Origin: Scatosoma sp045652965
Lineage (GTDB): Bacteria > Bacillota > Clostridia > Christensenellales > Borkfalkiaceae
Length of the DNA stretch: 64,000 nt
Assembly: GCA_045652965.1 (NCBI GenBank)
Contig: JAZOLI010000092.1
Location: forward strand, 1-64,000
Direction: 5' to 3'
The notes below the pieces were generated by a model that saw only the letters and a list, made by a program, of their open reading frames with translations, ran no database searches and was not told the origin of the DNA. The position numbers and the translations under genes were made by a program. Of this stretch, positions 1 through 7,885 are shown in pieces (within the stretch, counting starts at the first letter, position 1; every line of letters starts with the position of its first letter).

Positions 1-150
1 AATATTTTCGGTATGACCGTGCAAGAAGCCTTTTCCGCTTTTTGGCTCGCCGTGCTCATATTCAATTTGATAAAAACGTGCGCGGTTTCGCTTTTGACTT
101 TGCTTTTATATAAACGGCTTTCTAATTTCTTGAAAAGGTGGAAAATTTAA
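1..150 (+). CDS. C-terminal end of a probable ECF transporter S component (partial)
   Basis: An open frame enters from the left edge and stops with TAA at 148-150; about 49 residues are visible. They contain one long hydrophobic helix followed by a basic tail (KRLSNFLKR). An ending of this kind is typical of RibU/FolT-type substrate-binding subunits of energy-coupling factor transporters, but the substrate cannot be told from this piece. The stop overlaps the tsaE ATG, so the two are probably co-transcribed. Any other small multi-pass membrane protein with a basic C-terminus remains possible. Confidence 0.45.
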   Translation, partial: NIFGMTVQEAFSAFWLAVLIFNLIKTCAVSLLTLLLYKRLSNFLKRWKI

Positions 151-551
151 TGCATAGCTTCCTTTCAAAATCACGCGAGCAAACGGAAGAGTTTGCCTTT
201 CAATTTGCAAAGACGCTTCGCGCGGGTGACGTCGTGCTTTTAGACGGCGATATGGGCGCAGGTAAAACGGTGTTCGCGAAGGGCGTGGCTTTAGGTTTGG
301 GCATTGAAGAAGAAGTCACTTCTCCTACCTACGCTTACATGAACGATTACGACGGGCGCTTGTTTCATTATGATTGCTATCGCATTGAAACGCCCGAACA
401 GGCGGAACGGCTGGGGCTTGCCGATTATTTTGACATGGGCGGCATTTGCTTGATCGAATGGGCGCAAAATATCGCGCCGCTTTTGCCGAAAACCGTCAAA
501 CGAGTGGTGATTAAAAAAATTAACGAAAACGAGAGAGAGATACTGTTTTGA
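150..551 (+). CDS. tsaE: tRNA t6A biosynthesis ATPase TsaE
   Basis: 133 residues, the usual TsaE size. TsaE is the ATPase that works with TsaB and TsaD in making N6-threonylcarbamoyl-adenosine at position 37 of ANN-decoding tRNAs. A Walker A motif GDMGAGKT lies at about residues 33-40, followed by the family segment TSPTYAYMNDY and the late IEWAQN motif. ATG 150 overlaps the upstream stop and has an AAGGTGG ribosome site about 8 nt ahead. An in-frame GTG at 138 would lie over that site and is less likely. It overlaps tsaB by 4 nt, the common Firmicutes tsaE-tsaB-rimI order. Confidence 0.95.
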   Translation: MHSFLSKSREQTEEFAFQFAKTLRAGDVVLLDGDMGAGKTVFAKGVALGLGIEEEVTSPTYAYMNDYDGRLFHYDCYRIETPEQAERLGLADYFDMGGICLIEWAQNIAPLLPKTVKRVVIKKINENEREILF

Positions 552-1180
552 AAAACTTTTTAGCGATTGATACGAGTGGGAATTATATGAGCGTGGTGGT
601 AAGAAAAAACGGGGAGATTTTTTCCGCGTTTTTGCCCGATTGCGCGATGAGCCATTCCGTGCTTTTGATGGAAACGATCGACGGCGTGTTAAAGCGCGCA
701 AATTTGCGCCTTGACGAATGTGATTTTTTCGCCGCCGCCGTGGGCGCAGGGTCGTTTACGGGTATTCGAATCGGCATTTCCGCCGCCAAAGGTTTTGCGC
801 TTGCCACGGGCAAGCCTACGCTTGGTGTAACTTCTTTCGACACGCTTGCATATAATGCGATAGACGGCGCAGGCAAGATTTTGTGCCTTATCAATGCGCT
901 GCACGATTGTTATTATGCGTGCGGTTATGAAAATGGGAAAGTGGTTTACGAGCCTGCGTTTTTGACGGAGGCGGAAGTTTTGGAGCTTGCATCGCAGGGT
1001 TTTTCGCTCGTTGCAGGTGGAGAAATTCCTGTTGGAGAGAAGGCGAGCGTGAAAATCGTTTCTCCCATTTTAGGGTTGGAAAAAGCGGTCGTTGCGCTCT
1101 CAGAAAAGGAAAATGCGTTCGGGGAACTTTCGGCGTTATACGTAAGAAAAAGCTCCGCGGAGATAAACTTATGCAAGTGA
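548..1180 (+). CDS. tsaB: tRNA t6A biosynthesis protein TsaB
   Basis: 210 residues. TsaB is the inactive TsaD paralogue that serves as scaffold for the TsaB-TsaD-TsaE complex. The N-terminal LAIDTSG strand and the GAGSFTGIRIG segment (about residues 66-76) are family signatures of the ASKHA fold. The start is a TTG overlapping the tsaE stop, implying translational coupling; no better ATG exists before the conserved N-terminus. The C-terminal end overlaps rimI by 10 nt. tsaD is not in this window. Confidence 0.93.
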   Translation: MKNFLAIDTSGNYMSVVVRKNGEIFSAFLPDCAMSHSVLLMETIDGVLKRANLRLDECDFFAAAVGAGSFTGIRIGISAAKGFALATGKPTLGVTSFDTLAYNAIDGAGKILCLINALHDCYYACGYENGKVVYEPAFLTEAEVLELASQGFSLVAGGEIPVGEKASVKIVSPILGLEKAVVALSEKENAFGELSALYVRKSSAEINLCK

Positions 1181-1608
1181 CGTTGCGGGAAATTTTATCT
1201 TCCGATATCCCTGCCATTGCTGGGATTGAGCGCGAGTGCTTTTTGTTGCCGTGGGCGGAAAAGGAGATCGTGAGCGCTGTTAGCCGTGCCGATTTTTGCG
1301 GCGTTGTGGCGCAAATGGGCGATAAAATTGTTGGCTATGTGTTAGGGCTTGCGCTGTTTGAAGACGCTGAAGTTTTGCGAATTGCCGTGGCGAAAGAATA
1401 TCGCGGGCAAAAGCTGGGCGGCGCGATTCTCGATGCGTTTTTCGCGCTTGTCAAAGCAAAGGGCGCGCAAAAGGTGTTTTTGGAAGTGCGCATGTCGAAC
1501 GTTCCTGCAATCGCATTATATGAAAGCCGCGCTTTTACGCGTGGACGCGTTCGGGAAAAATATTATGAAAACGGCGAGAGCGCCGTGGAGATGTATAAGA
1601 AGTTGTAA
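1171..1608 (+). CDS. rimI: GNAT acetyltransferase, ribosomal protein S18 N-acetyltransferase type
   Basis: 145 residues, RimI length. The fold motifs of the GNAT family are visible: the strand LRIAVAKEYRGQKLGGAIL containing the acetyl-CoA pyrophosphate loop (R/Q-x-x-G-x-G/A) and the late segment LEVRMSNVPAIALYE typical of RimI. It would transfer acetyl from acetyl-CoA to the N-terminus of a ribosomal protein, by family S18. It is the third gene of a tightly overlapping tsaE-tsaB-rimI unit, which supports RimI over other GNAT enzymes. Confidence 0.9.
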   Translation: MQVTLREILSSDIPAIAGIERECFLLPWAEKEIVSAVSRADFCGVVAQMGDKIVGYVLGLALFEDAEVLRIAVAKEYRGQKLGGAILDAFFALVKAKGAQKVFLEVRMSNVPAIALYESRAFTRGRVREKYYENGESAVEMYKKL

Positions 1609-1657
1609 AAATTGTTTTTAGGGGGAAACGGGAACGGAAACAAAAACGAAAAGGGGC

Positions 1658-2365
1658 GTGTTGCCTGAAATTTCGTTTTTACAAAAGGGGAGTGGCAAGG
1701 ATTTGCTGCTTTTGCACGGCTATCTTTCGTCTAAGGAAGCGTTTGCTGCGCAAATCGCTTATTTTTCTAAATTTTTTAAGGTGACAGCGATCGATTTTTT
1801 AGGATTTGGGCATAGCAGGGCTTTGACGAGCGCGTTTTCCGTGGAAGATTATGCTGGCTGGCTTGAACAAGTGGTGAACGCTTTACACTTGGAAAAACCG
1901 CACGTGATCGCCCATTCGTTTGGGTGCAGGGTGGCGGTGAAAGCGGCGTTTTTAAACCCCCAGCTCTTTGATAAAATTGTGCTTACAGGGCCTGCGGGGA
2001 TCATTTTAAAACGTGGAATAAAATATCGTTTCAAGGTGGGGTTATATCGTTTTGTGAAGAAGTTTGCGCCTGCTTACGCCGAGCGAAAGTTTGGGAGCAA
2101 GGAATATCGAACGCTTTCCCCGCTTATGAAAGAGAGCTATAAAAAGATCGTAAACGAGGACTTGCGCGATTTTGCAAAGGGTGTTGAGAACGAAGTTTTG
2201 ATTGTGGAAGGGACGGACGATCGCGTGACGACGAGAGCGGAAGCGGAAATATATTTGCAAAGCTTCCCGAAAGCGAAAATGAAAATGATAGAAGGCGGAC
2301 ATTTCGCATTTGCGGAAAATCCCGTCGCCTTTAATTTGATGGTAGAGGAGTTTTTTTATGGGTGA
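1658..2365 (+). CDS. alpha/beta-fold hydrolase
   Basis: 235 residues with the layout of a small alpha/beta hydrolase: oxyanion segment LLHGYLSS near the N-terminus, nucleophile elbow AHSFGCR at about residue 87 (serine nucleophile), an acid in EGTDDRVT and the catalytic histidine in EGGHFAFAE. The substrate is not predictable; esterase, lipase or thioesterase are all possible. The start is uncertain: GTG 1658 and TTG 1661 sit just after AAGGGG, and no ATG is available. It overlaps the MurF-like gene by 8 nt, so it is likely co-translated with wall-precursor enzymes. Confidence 0.82.
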   Translation: MLPEISFLQKGSGKDLLLLHGYLSSKEAFAAQIAYFSKFFKVTAIDFLGFGHSRALTSAFSVEDYAGWLEQVVNALHLEKPHVIAHSFGCRVAVKAAFLNPQLFDKIVLTGPAGIILKRGIKYRFKVGLYRFVKKFAPAYAERKFGSKEYRTLSPLMKESYKKIVNEDLRDFAKGVENEVLIVEGTDDRVTTRAEAEIYLQSFPKAKMKMIEGGHFAFAENPVAFNLMVEEFFYG

Positions 2366-3971
2366 AGTGCTTGAACGGATTGCGGCGAGCTTGCTTTACA
2401 CAACTTTATTTTGCCTAATGACGATAAAAACGCTTGGGGCGATGCAACAGGGCGGCTATAAAAGCGGTGCGTTTTTGCGTTGGCTGGAAAAGCGTGAAAA
2501 CATGCTTTTCAATCGGCTTTGCGTGTTGGCGCTTTGCCTTGCACTCTCTTCTGCCATCACTGCGCTTTGCTTTTCTTTTCTTGGAATAAAAGCGGCGCTC
2601 GTCATTTCCGCTTTGCCTTTCACGGGATTGCTTTTTGCATATCTTTATTCTGATCGAAAACGTTCGCTCAAAGTGGCGATCAATAAAACGGCGCGCTTTA
2701 AGAGATTGTTTGTTTGCTATTTCGTCTTTGTGCTTTGTTTTAGCTATCTTTGTATCGCGCTTTTGAAATTTTTGGCGATTTTAAACGGCTCTTCGCTCTA
2801 TGGCTTGATTGCCTACGTGCCCTTTGCGCTCCTTGTGCCTGCGTTGCCTTTTATCTTGTGTTTGGCAAACGCTTGCATGGGTATATTCGAGAATGCACGC
2901 AACCGCAAATTTGTCAAATGTGCAGGGCAGGTGTTAGACGAAAAGAAGATTGTGCGCATAGGCATCGTTGGAAGCTATGGCAAAACTTCGGTGAAAAACG
3001 TTTTAAAAACGGTGTTAGAAGAGAAATATGCGGTGGTGGCAACGCCCCAATCTTACAACACTCCGATCGGGATTGCAAAAACTGTGTTTCTTCCCGAATT
3101 TGAAAACGCGCAAATTTTCATTGCGGAAATGGGTGCGAGAAAAAAGGGGGATATCGCCGAGCTTTGTCAGCTTGTCAAACCCGATTTTGCCATTTTTACG
3201 GGCGTTTGCGAACAACATATTCAAACGTTTGGATCTACCCAAAACGTGTTTGCGGAAAAGAGCGAAATTGTCAAAAGCGGTGCGTTCGTCGTGTGCGGTG
3301 AAGAGTTAAAAGCGCGCGTGGAAGAAGCGTTTGAAAAGGAATATATAGACGAAGCGGTGGCGTTTGCAGGATATACGCAAGTGGAAGATTTGCAGCTTTT
3401 GCCTACGCAAACCAAATTCGTTTTACGCCTTGGCGAAGAAAGGATAGAAGTCTGCACCCGTTTGCTCGGCAGGGCGGCGGTGGAAAATATCGCCCTTGCC
3501 TGCACGCTCGCTTACGAATGTTTAGGGCTTACCGCAAGCGAAATTGCGCGTGGCGTGCAAAAAATTCAGCCCGTTTCGCATAGGCTGGAACTTATTGAAA
3601 GCGGCGGGGCGTATATTCTCGACGACGGATATAACGCAAATATCGTGGGCGCAAAGGAAGCTTTAAATGCGCTTGGTCGCTTTACGGGCGGCAAGTGCGT
3701 GGTGACCCCGGGGATTGTGGAATGTGGCGTTTTGGAACAAGAAATCAACGGTGAGCTTGGAAAAGAAAGTGCAAAGGCGGGGCTTGATAAAGTGGTGCTT
3801 GTGGGCGAAACGCTTGTGGGCGCGGTGAAAGATGGGTATATGCAGGCAGGTGGCAATCAGGAAAAACTCGTGGTTTTAAAAACGCTTGAAGAAGCGAAAG
3901 CGGTGCTTGCAAGTTGGCTTAAAACGGGCGATTGCGTGTTGTTTTTAAACGATTTGCCTGACGTTTTCTAA
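2358..3971 (+). CDS. murF: MurF-type Mur ligase with N-terminal membrane domain
   Basis: 537 residues. The C-terminal two thirds are a Mur ligase: P-loop GSYGKTS at about 205-211, the central-domain AEMGARKKGD segment, and a C-terminal domain with SHRLELIE and DDGYNAN, the pair characteristic of MurF (UDP-MurNAc-tripeptide:D-Ala-D-Ala ligase). Unusually, the first ~172 residues replace the UDP-binding domain with about five hydrophobic segments (roughly 9-24, 54-76, 79-97, 117-139, 148-172), so the enzyme would be membrane-bound. ddl follows, supplying D-Ala-D-Ala. GAGGAG precedes the ATG. It could instead ligate a lipid-linked or otherwise different substrate. Confidence 0.82.
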   Translation: MGEVLERIAASLLYTTLFCLMTIKTLGAMQQGGYKSGAFLRWLEKRENMLFNRLCVLALCLALSSAITALCFSFLGIKAALVISALPFTGLLFAYLYSDRKRSLKVAINKTARFKRLFVCYFVFVLCFSYLCIALLKFLAILNGSSLYGLIAYVPFALLVPALPFILCLANACMGIFENARNRKFVKCAGQVLDEKKIVRIGIVGSYGKTSVKNVLKTVLEEKYAVVATPQSYNTPIGIAKTVFLPEFENAQIFIAEMGARKKGDIAELCQLVKPDFAIFTGVCEQHIQTFGSTQNVFAEKSEIVKSGAFVVCGEELKARVEEAFEKEYIDEAVAFAGYTQVEDLQLLPTQTKFVLRLGEERIEVCTRLLGRAAVENIALACTLAYECLGLTASEIARGVQKIQPVSHRLELIESGGAYILDDGYNANIVGAKEALNALGRFTGGKCVVTPGIVECGVLEQEINGELGKESAKAGLDKVVLVGETLVGAVKDGYMQAGGNQEKLVVLKTLEEAKAVLASWLKTGDCVLFLNDLPDVF

Positions 3972-4053
3972 GTGGCGTGACATCGCCCTGTAAATTTATG
4001 AATTACACACGAAACACCAAAGCGGAAAAATATTTTTGCAGAGGTGTTTTTTT

Positions 4054-5178
4054 ATGCGCAAAGTGGTGGTGATCTTTGGGGGGAAGTCTTGCGAGAACGA
4101 AATATCCGTGCTTACGGGTGTGTTCGTGATGAATATAATCGATCGGGAAAAATATGCGATCGTTCCCGTGTATATACATACCGACGGCATGGCGTATACG
4201 TCGCCTAAAATGACAAACCTCGACACGTTCAAGCAAAAAGATTATCGCGATTTTGTGCGTGTCATTTTTGATAATGGGTATCTTTACGCTTTGCAGGGGG
4301 AGAAAAAGCGGCTCAAACGGCTTGCCAAAATTGACGTTGCGCTCAACTGTTGCCACGGCGGCTTGGGGGAGAGCGGCGGTGTTTCCGCGCTTATGGAATG
4401 GAATGATATTCCGCTCGCTTCTCCCGATCTCACCGCATCGGGCGTGTTCATGGATAAATGTATGACGAAAACGATCATGCGTGGGTTGGGTGTGCCGACG
4501 GTCGATTACGTGCGAGCGAGTGAAAGCGATTATAAAAAGCGTGGTGCTTTTTTGCTGAAAAGGATTGAGGGACGGCTTAAATATCCCGTTGTGGTAAAAC
4601 CTGCGCATTTGGGCTCTTCTATCGGGATCGCGCTTGCTAAAAACGAAACGGAAGTGAAAGCGGCGATTGAAAACGCCTTTCTTTTGGACGATCAAGTGAT
4701 TATAGAAAAATATCTTTCTAAAAAGCAAGACGTAAACTGCGCCGCCTGCCAGGTGAAAGGTGAAATTTGCGTTTCCGAGCCTGAGGCTGCGTTTGGCGCA
4801 GGCATTTATTCGTTTGAAGAAAAATACGTAAAAAGAAAAGCCGATGCATCGAGTCAATCGGGAAAGAGTGGGGGCAGGGTTGCAATCAAGGGGGAAATTC
4901 GCGATAAAATAAGGGCGTATACGCGCACCGTTTATAAGCGAATGAATTTGCGCGGCGTCGTGCGTTTGGATTTTCTCGTGTCGGATAGGGACGTGTATCT
5001 TTGCGAAGTGAACACCGTGCCCGGCTCGCTTGCTTATTATCTGTTTTGTGAACGGATTATGGATGCGCGCGCGTTCTTTTCCGATATCTTGGAAGAAGCG
5101 GTGCGATCACACACGGAAAACAAAAAAAGGATCGTTTCCACAGGGATCTTGCGCTCCGTTTCCTGGCAAACAAAATAA
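4054..5178 (+). CDS. ddl: D-alanine--D-alanine ligase
   Basis: 374 residues, ATP-grasp fold. It joins two D-alanines using ATP for peptidoglycan precursors. The N-terminal FGGKSCENEISV matches the Ddl opening, VVKPAHLGSSIGI is the ATP-grasp lysine/glycine loop and EVNTVPGSLAYYLF holds the Mg-binding glutamate and asparagine. The D-Ala-D-Ala end motif here reads PGSLAYYLF rather than the commoner PGFT, which might alter acceptor choice. ATG 4054 has GAGGTG about 8 nt upstream; an in-frame TTG at 4036 lies before that site and is rejected. It follows the MurF-like gene, which uses the product. Confidence 0.92.
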   Translation: MRKVVVIFGGKSCENEISVLTGVFVMNIIDREKYAIVPVYIHTDGMAYTSPKMTNLDTFKQKDYRDFVRVIFDNGYLYALQGEKKRLKRLAKIDVALNCCHGGLGESGGVSALMEWNDIPLASPDLTASGVFMDKCMTKTIMRGLGVPTVDYVRASESDYKKRGAFLLKRIEGRLKYPVVVKPAHLGSSIGIALAKNETEVKAAIENAFLLDDQVIIEKYLSKKQDVNCAACQVKGEICVSEPEAAFGAGIYSFEEKYVKRKADASSQSGKSGGRVAIKGEIRDKIRAYTRTVYKRMNLRGVVRLDFLVSDRDVYLCEVNTVPGSLAYYLFCERIMDARAFFSDILEEAVRSHTENKKRIVSTGILRSVSWQTK

Positions 5179-5181
5179 AAA

Positions 5182-5217
5182 AAGCGACGCGTTTTGTATA
5201 ACGCGTCGCTTAGATTT
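5182..5217. terminator. bidirectional terminator between ddl and the SGNH gene
   Basis: A perfect 12-bp stem, AAGCGACGCGTT at 5182-5193 with its complement at 5200-5211 and a 6-nt loop, is flanked by A-rich sequence on the left and T-rich on the right. It lies between two convergent genes and can serve both. Confidence 0.9.
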
Positions 5218-5226
5218 TTGCAAAAC

Positions 5227-6303
5227 TTATTTAGATTTTTTAAGTGCTTTTTTGAGCACGGGGGCAATGTTTTGCGCCATGCGATAAAAGCCTAAATCGT
5301 TGGGGTGTACGCCGTCGACAGTGCAGGCGGAGCGTTCGTGCTTGCCGTATAACTTTTCGCCGTCGATAAACCACACGAGCTTATCACCCTGCTTTTTCGC
5401 TTGTTTATACGTTTGATAAATCACGCTTCTGCGCTTTGCTCTATCGTTTTTATCCCTGTCGAAATCGGGGGGGGAAATGAGCACGATGGGGGTTTTGGGG
5501 TTGGCTTTTCTCACTGTTTCGTAAAGGTTAAAATGGGTGTTTTTTAGATGCTCAACGTTGGGCGCGTTGTGGTCGTAATCTAAAACGAACACGGAGCAAT
5601 CGAGCGAAGCAAGGTAATCGCACATTGCTTCTTCGCCTTTCGCATTTCCTGAAAAACCGAGATTGACAAAATCGAAATTGAGCTTTCTAGAAAGGAAAGA
5701 TTGATAATCGTTCCCGGGGTGCGAAGCGCAACCGCCTTGCGTAATCGAACTGCCGTAAAAGACGACGGGCTTTTCATAAGCGTAGGGCTTGGGCTCTTGC
5801 ACGACACTACCTTTTTTTAACCCGATATACATTTTATGTACGTAGTTGTAAAGGGGCATATGGATCGTGATTTCTTCGAGTGAAAGCGTGGGTAAATGAA
5901 GTATGCCTTCGAACGCGAATTTATTGTCTACGACGTTTAGATCGTTTGGACGAGAAGAAATAATGCCGCGACATTCGCCGCCACTATAAACGCTAAAACC
6001 GCACGAGCCGATCCAGGGCATATTCCACATAGCAGGCATCGCCCTTTCCACGAATTTTATCGCAACGTAAGGGGAGTTGGTCATAAAGCGTACTCTTCCG
6101 CCTGCACTGCAAAGACTGCCCCAAGCAACGCCCTTGTTTACAGATTCTGCGGCTTGTTGCGGCATACGGCGAAACCAACCGTCCGCTTCGTCGTAATAGA
6201 CGCCGTGCAGGGCAAAGGGGGCTTGTGGAATTTCGAACCATTCTACGTCCGGTTCTTCAATCGGTTTAATTTCAAAGGCTTTATCAACTTGCGTTATATC
6301 CAT
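5227..6303 (-). CDS. SGNH/GDSL hydrolase with N-terminal accessory domain
   Basis: 358 residues. Residues 1 to ~170 form a beta-rich accessory domain of the kind that precedes many clostridial SGNH esterases. The catalytic domain follows: block I FYGSSITQGG with the serine at about 186, a block II glycine in LGFSGNAKG, block III as DYDHNAP, and block V DGVHPNDLG with the Asp/His pair. Such enzymes remove acyl groups from sugars or glycoconjugates. No signal peptide is evident, so it acts in the cytoplasm or is exported another way. It stands alone, convergent with ddl and upstream of uppP. Confidence 0.85.
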   Translation of the reverse strand: MDITQVDKAFEIKPIEEPDVEWFEIPQAPFALHGVYYDEADGWFRRMPQQAAESVNKGVAWGSLCSAGGRVRFMTNSPYVAIKFVERAMPAMWNMPWIGSCGFSVYSGGECRGIISSRPNDLNVVDNKFAFEGILHLPTLSLEEITIHMPLYNYVHKMYIGLKKGSVVQEPKPYAYEKPVVFYGSSITQGGCASHPGNDYQSFLSRKLNFDFVNLGFSGNAKGEEAMCDYLASLDCSVFVLDYDHNAPNVEHLKNTHFNLYETVRKANPKTPIVLISPPDFDRDKNDRAKRRSVIYQTYKQAKKQGDKLVWFIDGEKLYGKHERSACTVDGVHPNDLGFYRMAQNIAPVLKKALKKSK

Positions 6304-6333
6304 TTTCGTTCACCTATTTTTTAAGTTAAGGAA

Positions 6334-7221
6334 TTATGCAAAGAAAGGGGGAAGCACGAGCGTGGCGATAACGAGCGCGCCAAGCGCGATACGATACCAA
6401 CCGAACACTTTAAAATCGTGCTTTTGTACGAACTTCATCAAGAATTTGATGGCGATAAGGGAAATGGCGAAGGCTACGATTGCGCCGATTGCAAGATAGC
6501 CGATTTCCGCGCCCGTAAAGCCACCGCTTGCCATCAAGAATTTGAGAAGCTTAATCGCGCTCGCGCCTGCCATCACGGGAATGGCAAGGAAGAAGGTGAA
6601 TTCCGCACCGGCAGGACGAGCCACGCCGATAAGGAGCGCGCCTAAAATGGTTGCGCCCGAACGCGACGTGCCGGGGATGAGCGAAAGAATTTGGAATGCG
6701 CCGATAATCAAAGCGTGTTTATACGTGATCTCTCCCGTCGTTTTTAAGGGCAGTTCCTTGTTCTTGTTATAATTTTCTACGACGATAAACGCTACGCCGT
6801 ATATAATCAATGTCAAGGAAATGACGAGCGGCGTATGTAAATGCGCTTCCAACATATCGTCGAACAAAATGCCGATCACACCTGCAGGCACGCAAGCCAC
6901 AAGCACTTTGCCCCAAAGGGATAAAATGTTTTTATCGGTGACGATGCGTTGTTGCACGCCGCTGGGCGTTTCTGAATTTTCGGCAACCGTTTCCTTTTTC
7001 CAAGGGAAAAGTTTGTTCCAAAAAAGCACCACCACAGCAAGGATTGCTCCAAGCTGAATGACCACGAAGAACATTTCTTTAAACGCTTCGCTTGCGTTTA
7101 AGGTGAGCGCAGGGATCGCATCTACAAGGAGCATATGCCCCGTACTCGACACGGGCAACCATTCGGTGATGCCTTCCACGATACCAAGCAAGATAACTTT
7201 GAGAATTTCAATGAGTTCCAT
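6334..7221 (-). CDS. uppP: undecaprenyl-diphosphatase UppP/BacA
   Basis: 295 residues, polytopic membrane protein. It dephosphorylates undecaprenyl diphosphate so the wall lipid carrier can be reused; its overexpression gives bacitracin resistance in known members. Motif 1, EGITEWLPVSSTGH, and motif 2, PGTSRSGATI, carry the catalytic glutamates, serine and arginine. ATG 7221 has TGGAG about 8 nt ahead. An in-frame GTG 15 nt earlier overlaps that site and is rejected. A promoter for it lies at 7261-7289. Confidence 0.96.
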   Translation of the reverse strand: MELIEILKVILLGIVEGITEWLPVSSTGHMLLVDAIPALTLNASEAFKEMFFVVIQLGAILAVVVLFWNKLFPWKKETVAENSETPSGVQQRIVTDKNILSLWGKVLVACVPAGVIGILFDDMLEAHLHTPLVISLTLIIYGVAFIVVENYNKNKELPLKTTGEITYKHALIIGAFQILSLIPGTSRSGATILGALLIGVARPAGAEFTFFLAIPVMAGASAIKLLKFLMASGGFTGAEIGYLAIGAIVAFAISLIAIKFLMKFVQKHDFKVFGWYRIALGALVIATLVLPPFFA

Positions 7222-7260
7222 AAAGTTTTTCTCCACTTTTTCAAAATTTCGAACAGATAC

Positions 7261-7289
7261 ATTATATCATAAAAAAGAGGGAATGTCTA
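7261..7289 (-). promoter_or_regulatory. sigma-A promoter of uppP
   Basis: On the minus strand TAGACA (7289-7284) and TATAAT (7266-7261) are 17 bp apart. The uppP ATG lies 39 nt past the -10, leaving room for its ribosome site. Confidence 0.75.
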
Positions 7290-7376
7290 TTGAATTGAGA
7301 CGAAAAGTTTTTTAGAAAGAAAATCAAAAAAAATGCAAAAAATGCACACAAAAAGCAAAAAAATATGTTTAAAATA

Positions 7377-7405
7377 TTGCATTTTTAAAAATAATGTGCT
7401 ATAAT
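7377..7405 (+). promoter_or_regulatory. sigma-A promoter of the cold-shock gene
   Basis: TTGCAT (7377-7382) and TATAAT (7400-7405) with a 17-bp spacer, plus an extended -10 TG at 7397-7398. Transcription from about 7412 leaves a leader of about 105 nt before the csp start, as is typical for cold-shock genes. Confidence 0.85.
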
Positions 7406-7479
7406 AATAGCGTAACGGATAAAAATCGCGCTTTTGACGCGGTAGGTTGTGTTCGGTTTGGCTTGCTTGGGGGGTTGCG

Positions 7480-7498
7480 GTTTTGTCGGGGACAAAAC
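7480..7498 (+). promoter_or_regulatory. hairpin next to the csp ribosome-binding site
   Basis: GTTTTGTC at 7480-7487 pairs with GACAAAAC at 7491-7498, ending a few nt before the AAGGAGG ribosome site at 7502-7508. It is the last structure in the csp 5' leader and could modulate ribosome access with temperature; this role is inference. Confidence 0.45.
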
Positions 7499-7516
7499 TT
7501 GAAGGAGGGAGAGAAG

Positions 7517-7729
7517 ATGAGTCAGGGAACTGTGAAATGGTTCAACGCAGAAAAAGGATATGGCTTTATCGCAAATGAAGAAGGCGGCGAAGACGTATTC
7601 GTACATTTCTCCGCGATCGTTATGGACGGTTACAGACGTTTAAAAGAAGGACAAAAAGTGTCGTTCGAAACCGAACAAGATCCTAAAAATCCTGAAAAGC
7701 TTCGCGCGATCAACGTGCAAGTGCTTTAA
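7517..7729 (+). CDS. cold-shock protein, CspA family
   Basis: 70 residues, a single OB-fold cold-shock domain. RNP1 is seen as GYGFIANEEG and RNP2 as DVFVHFSAI. The family binds single-stranded RNA and DNA and melts RNA structure. The start is the ATG 9 nt after a strong GAAGGAGG site; longer frames upstream only read through the leader. It is monocistronic, with its own promoter at 7377-7405, a long leader and a terminator at 7750-7790. Confidence 0.96.
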   Translation: MSQGTVKWFNAEKGYGFIANEEGGEDVFVHFSAIVMDGYRRLKEGQKVSFETEQDPKNPEKLRAINVQVL

Positions 7730-7749
7730 GGTAAAAAAGTTCGAAAAGA

Positions 7750-7790
7750 AAAATCCGCGCCTCAAAAGCAGGGCGTGGGTTTTCTTTTTT
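7750..7790 (+). terminator. terminator after the cold-shock gene
   Basis: AAAATCCGCGCC pairs (with two G-T pairs) with GGGCGTGGGTTTT across a 9-nt loop, followed by TTTCTTTTTT. Confidence 0.75.
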
Positions 7791-7821
7791 GCTCTTTTTA
7801 CGTCAACAGACGGCTTAAGGT

Positions 7822-7850
7822 TTGACAAAAGCGCGGTGGTGGTGTATAAT
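7822..7850 (+). promoter_or_regulatory. consensus sigma-A promoter of galK
   Basis: A full-consensus pair, TTGACA (7822-7827) and TATAAT (7845-7850), 17 bp apart. The galK ATG is 36 nt after the -10. Confidence 0.9.
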
Positions 7851-7885
7851 GATTTTACCAATTATAAAACGTGAGAGAAAGTGTT

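Noticed and set aside
4003..4857. 284-codon minus-strand frame opposite ddl
   Set aside because: Shadow of ddl: basic, His/Arg/Phe-rich composition and no ribosome site or domain.
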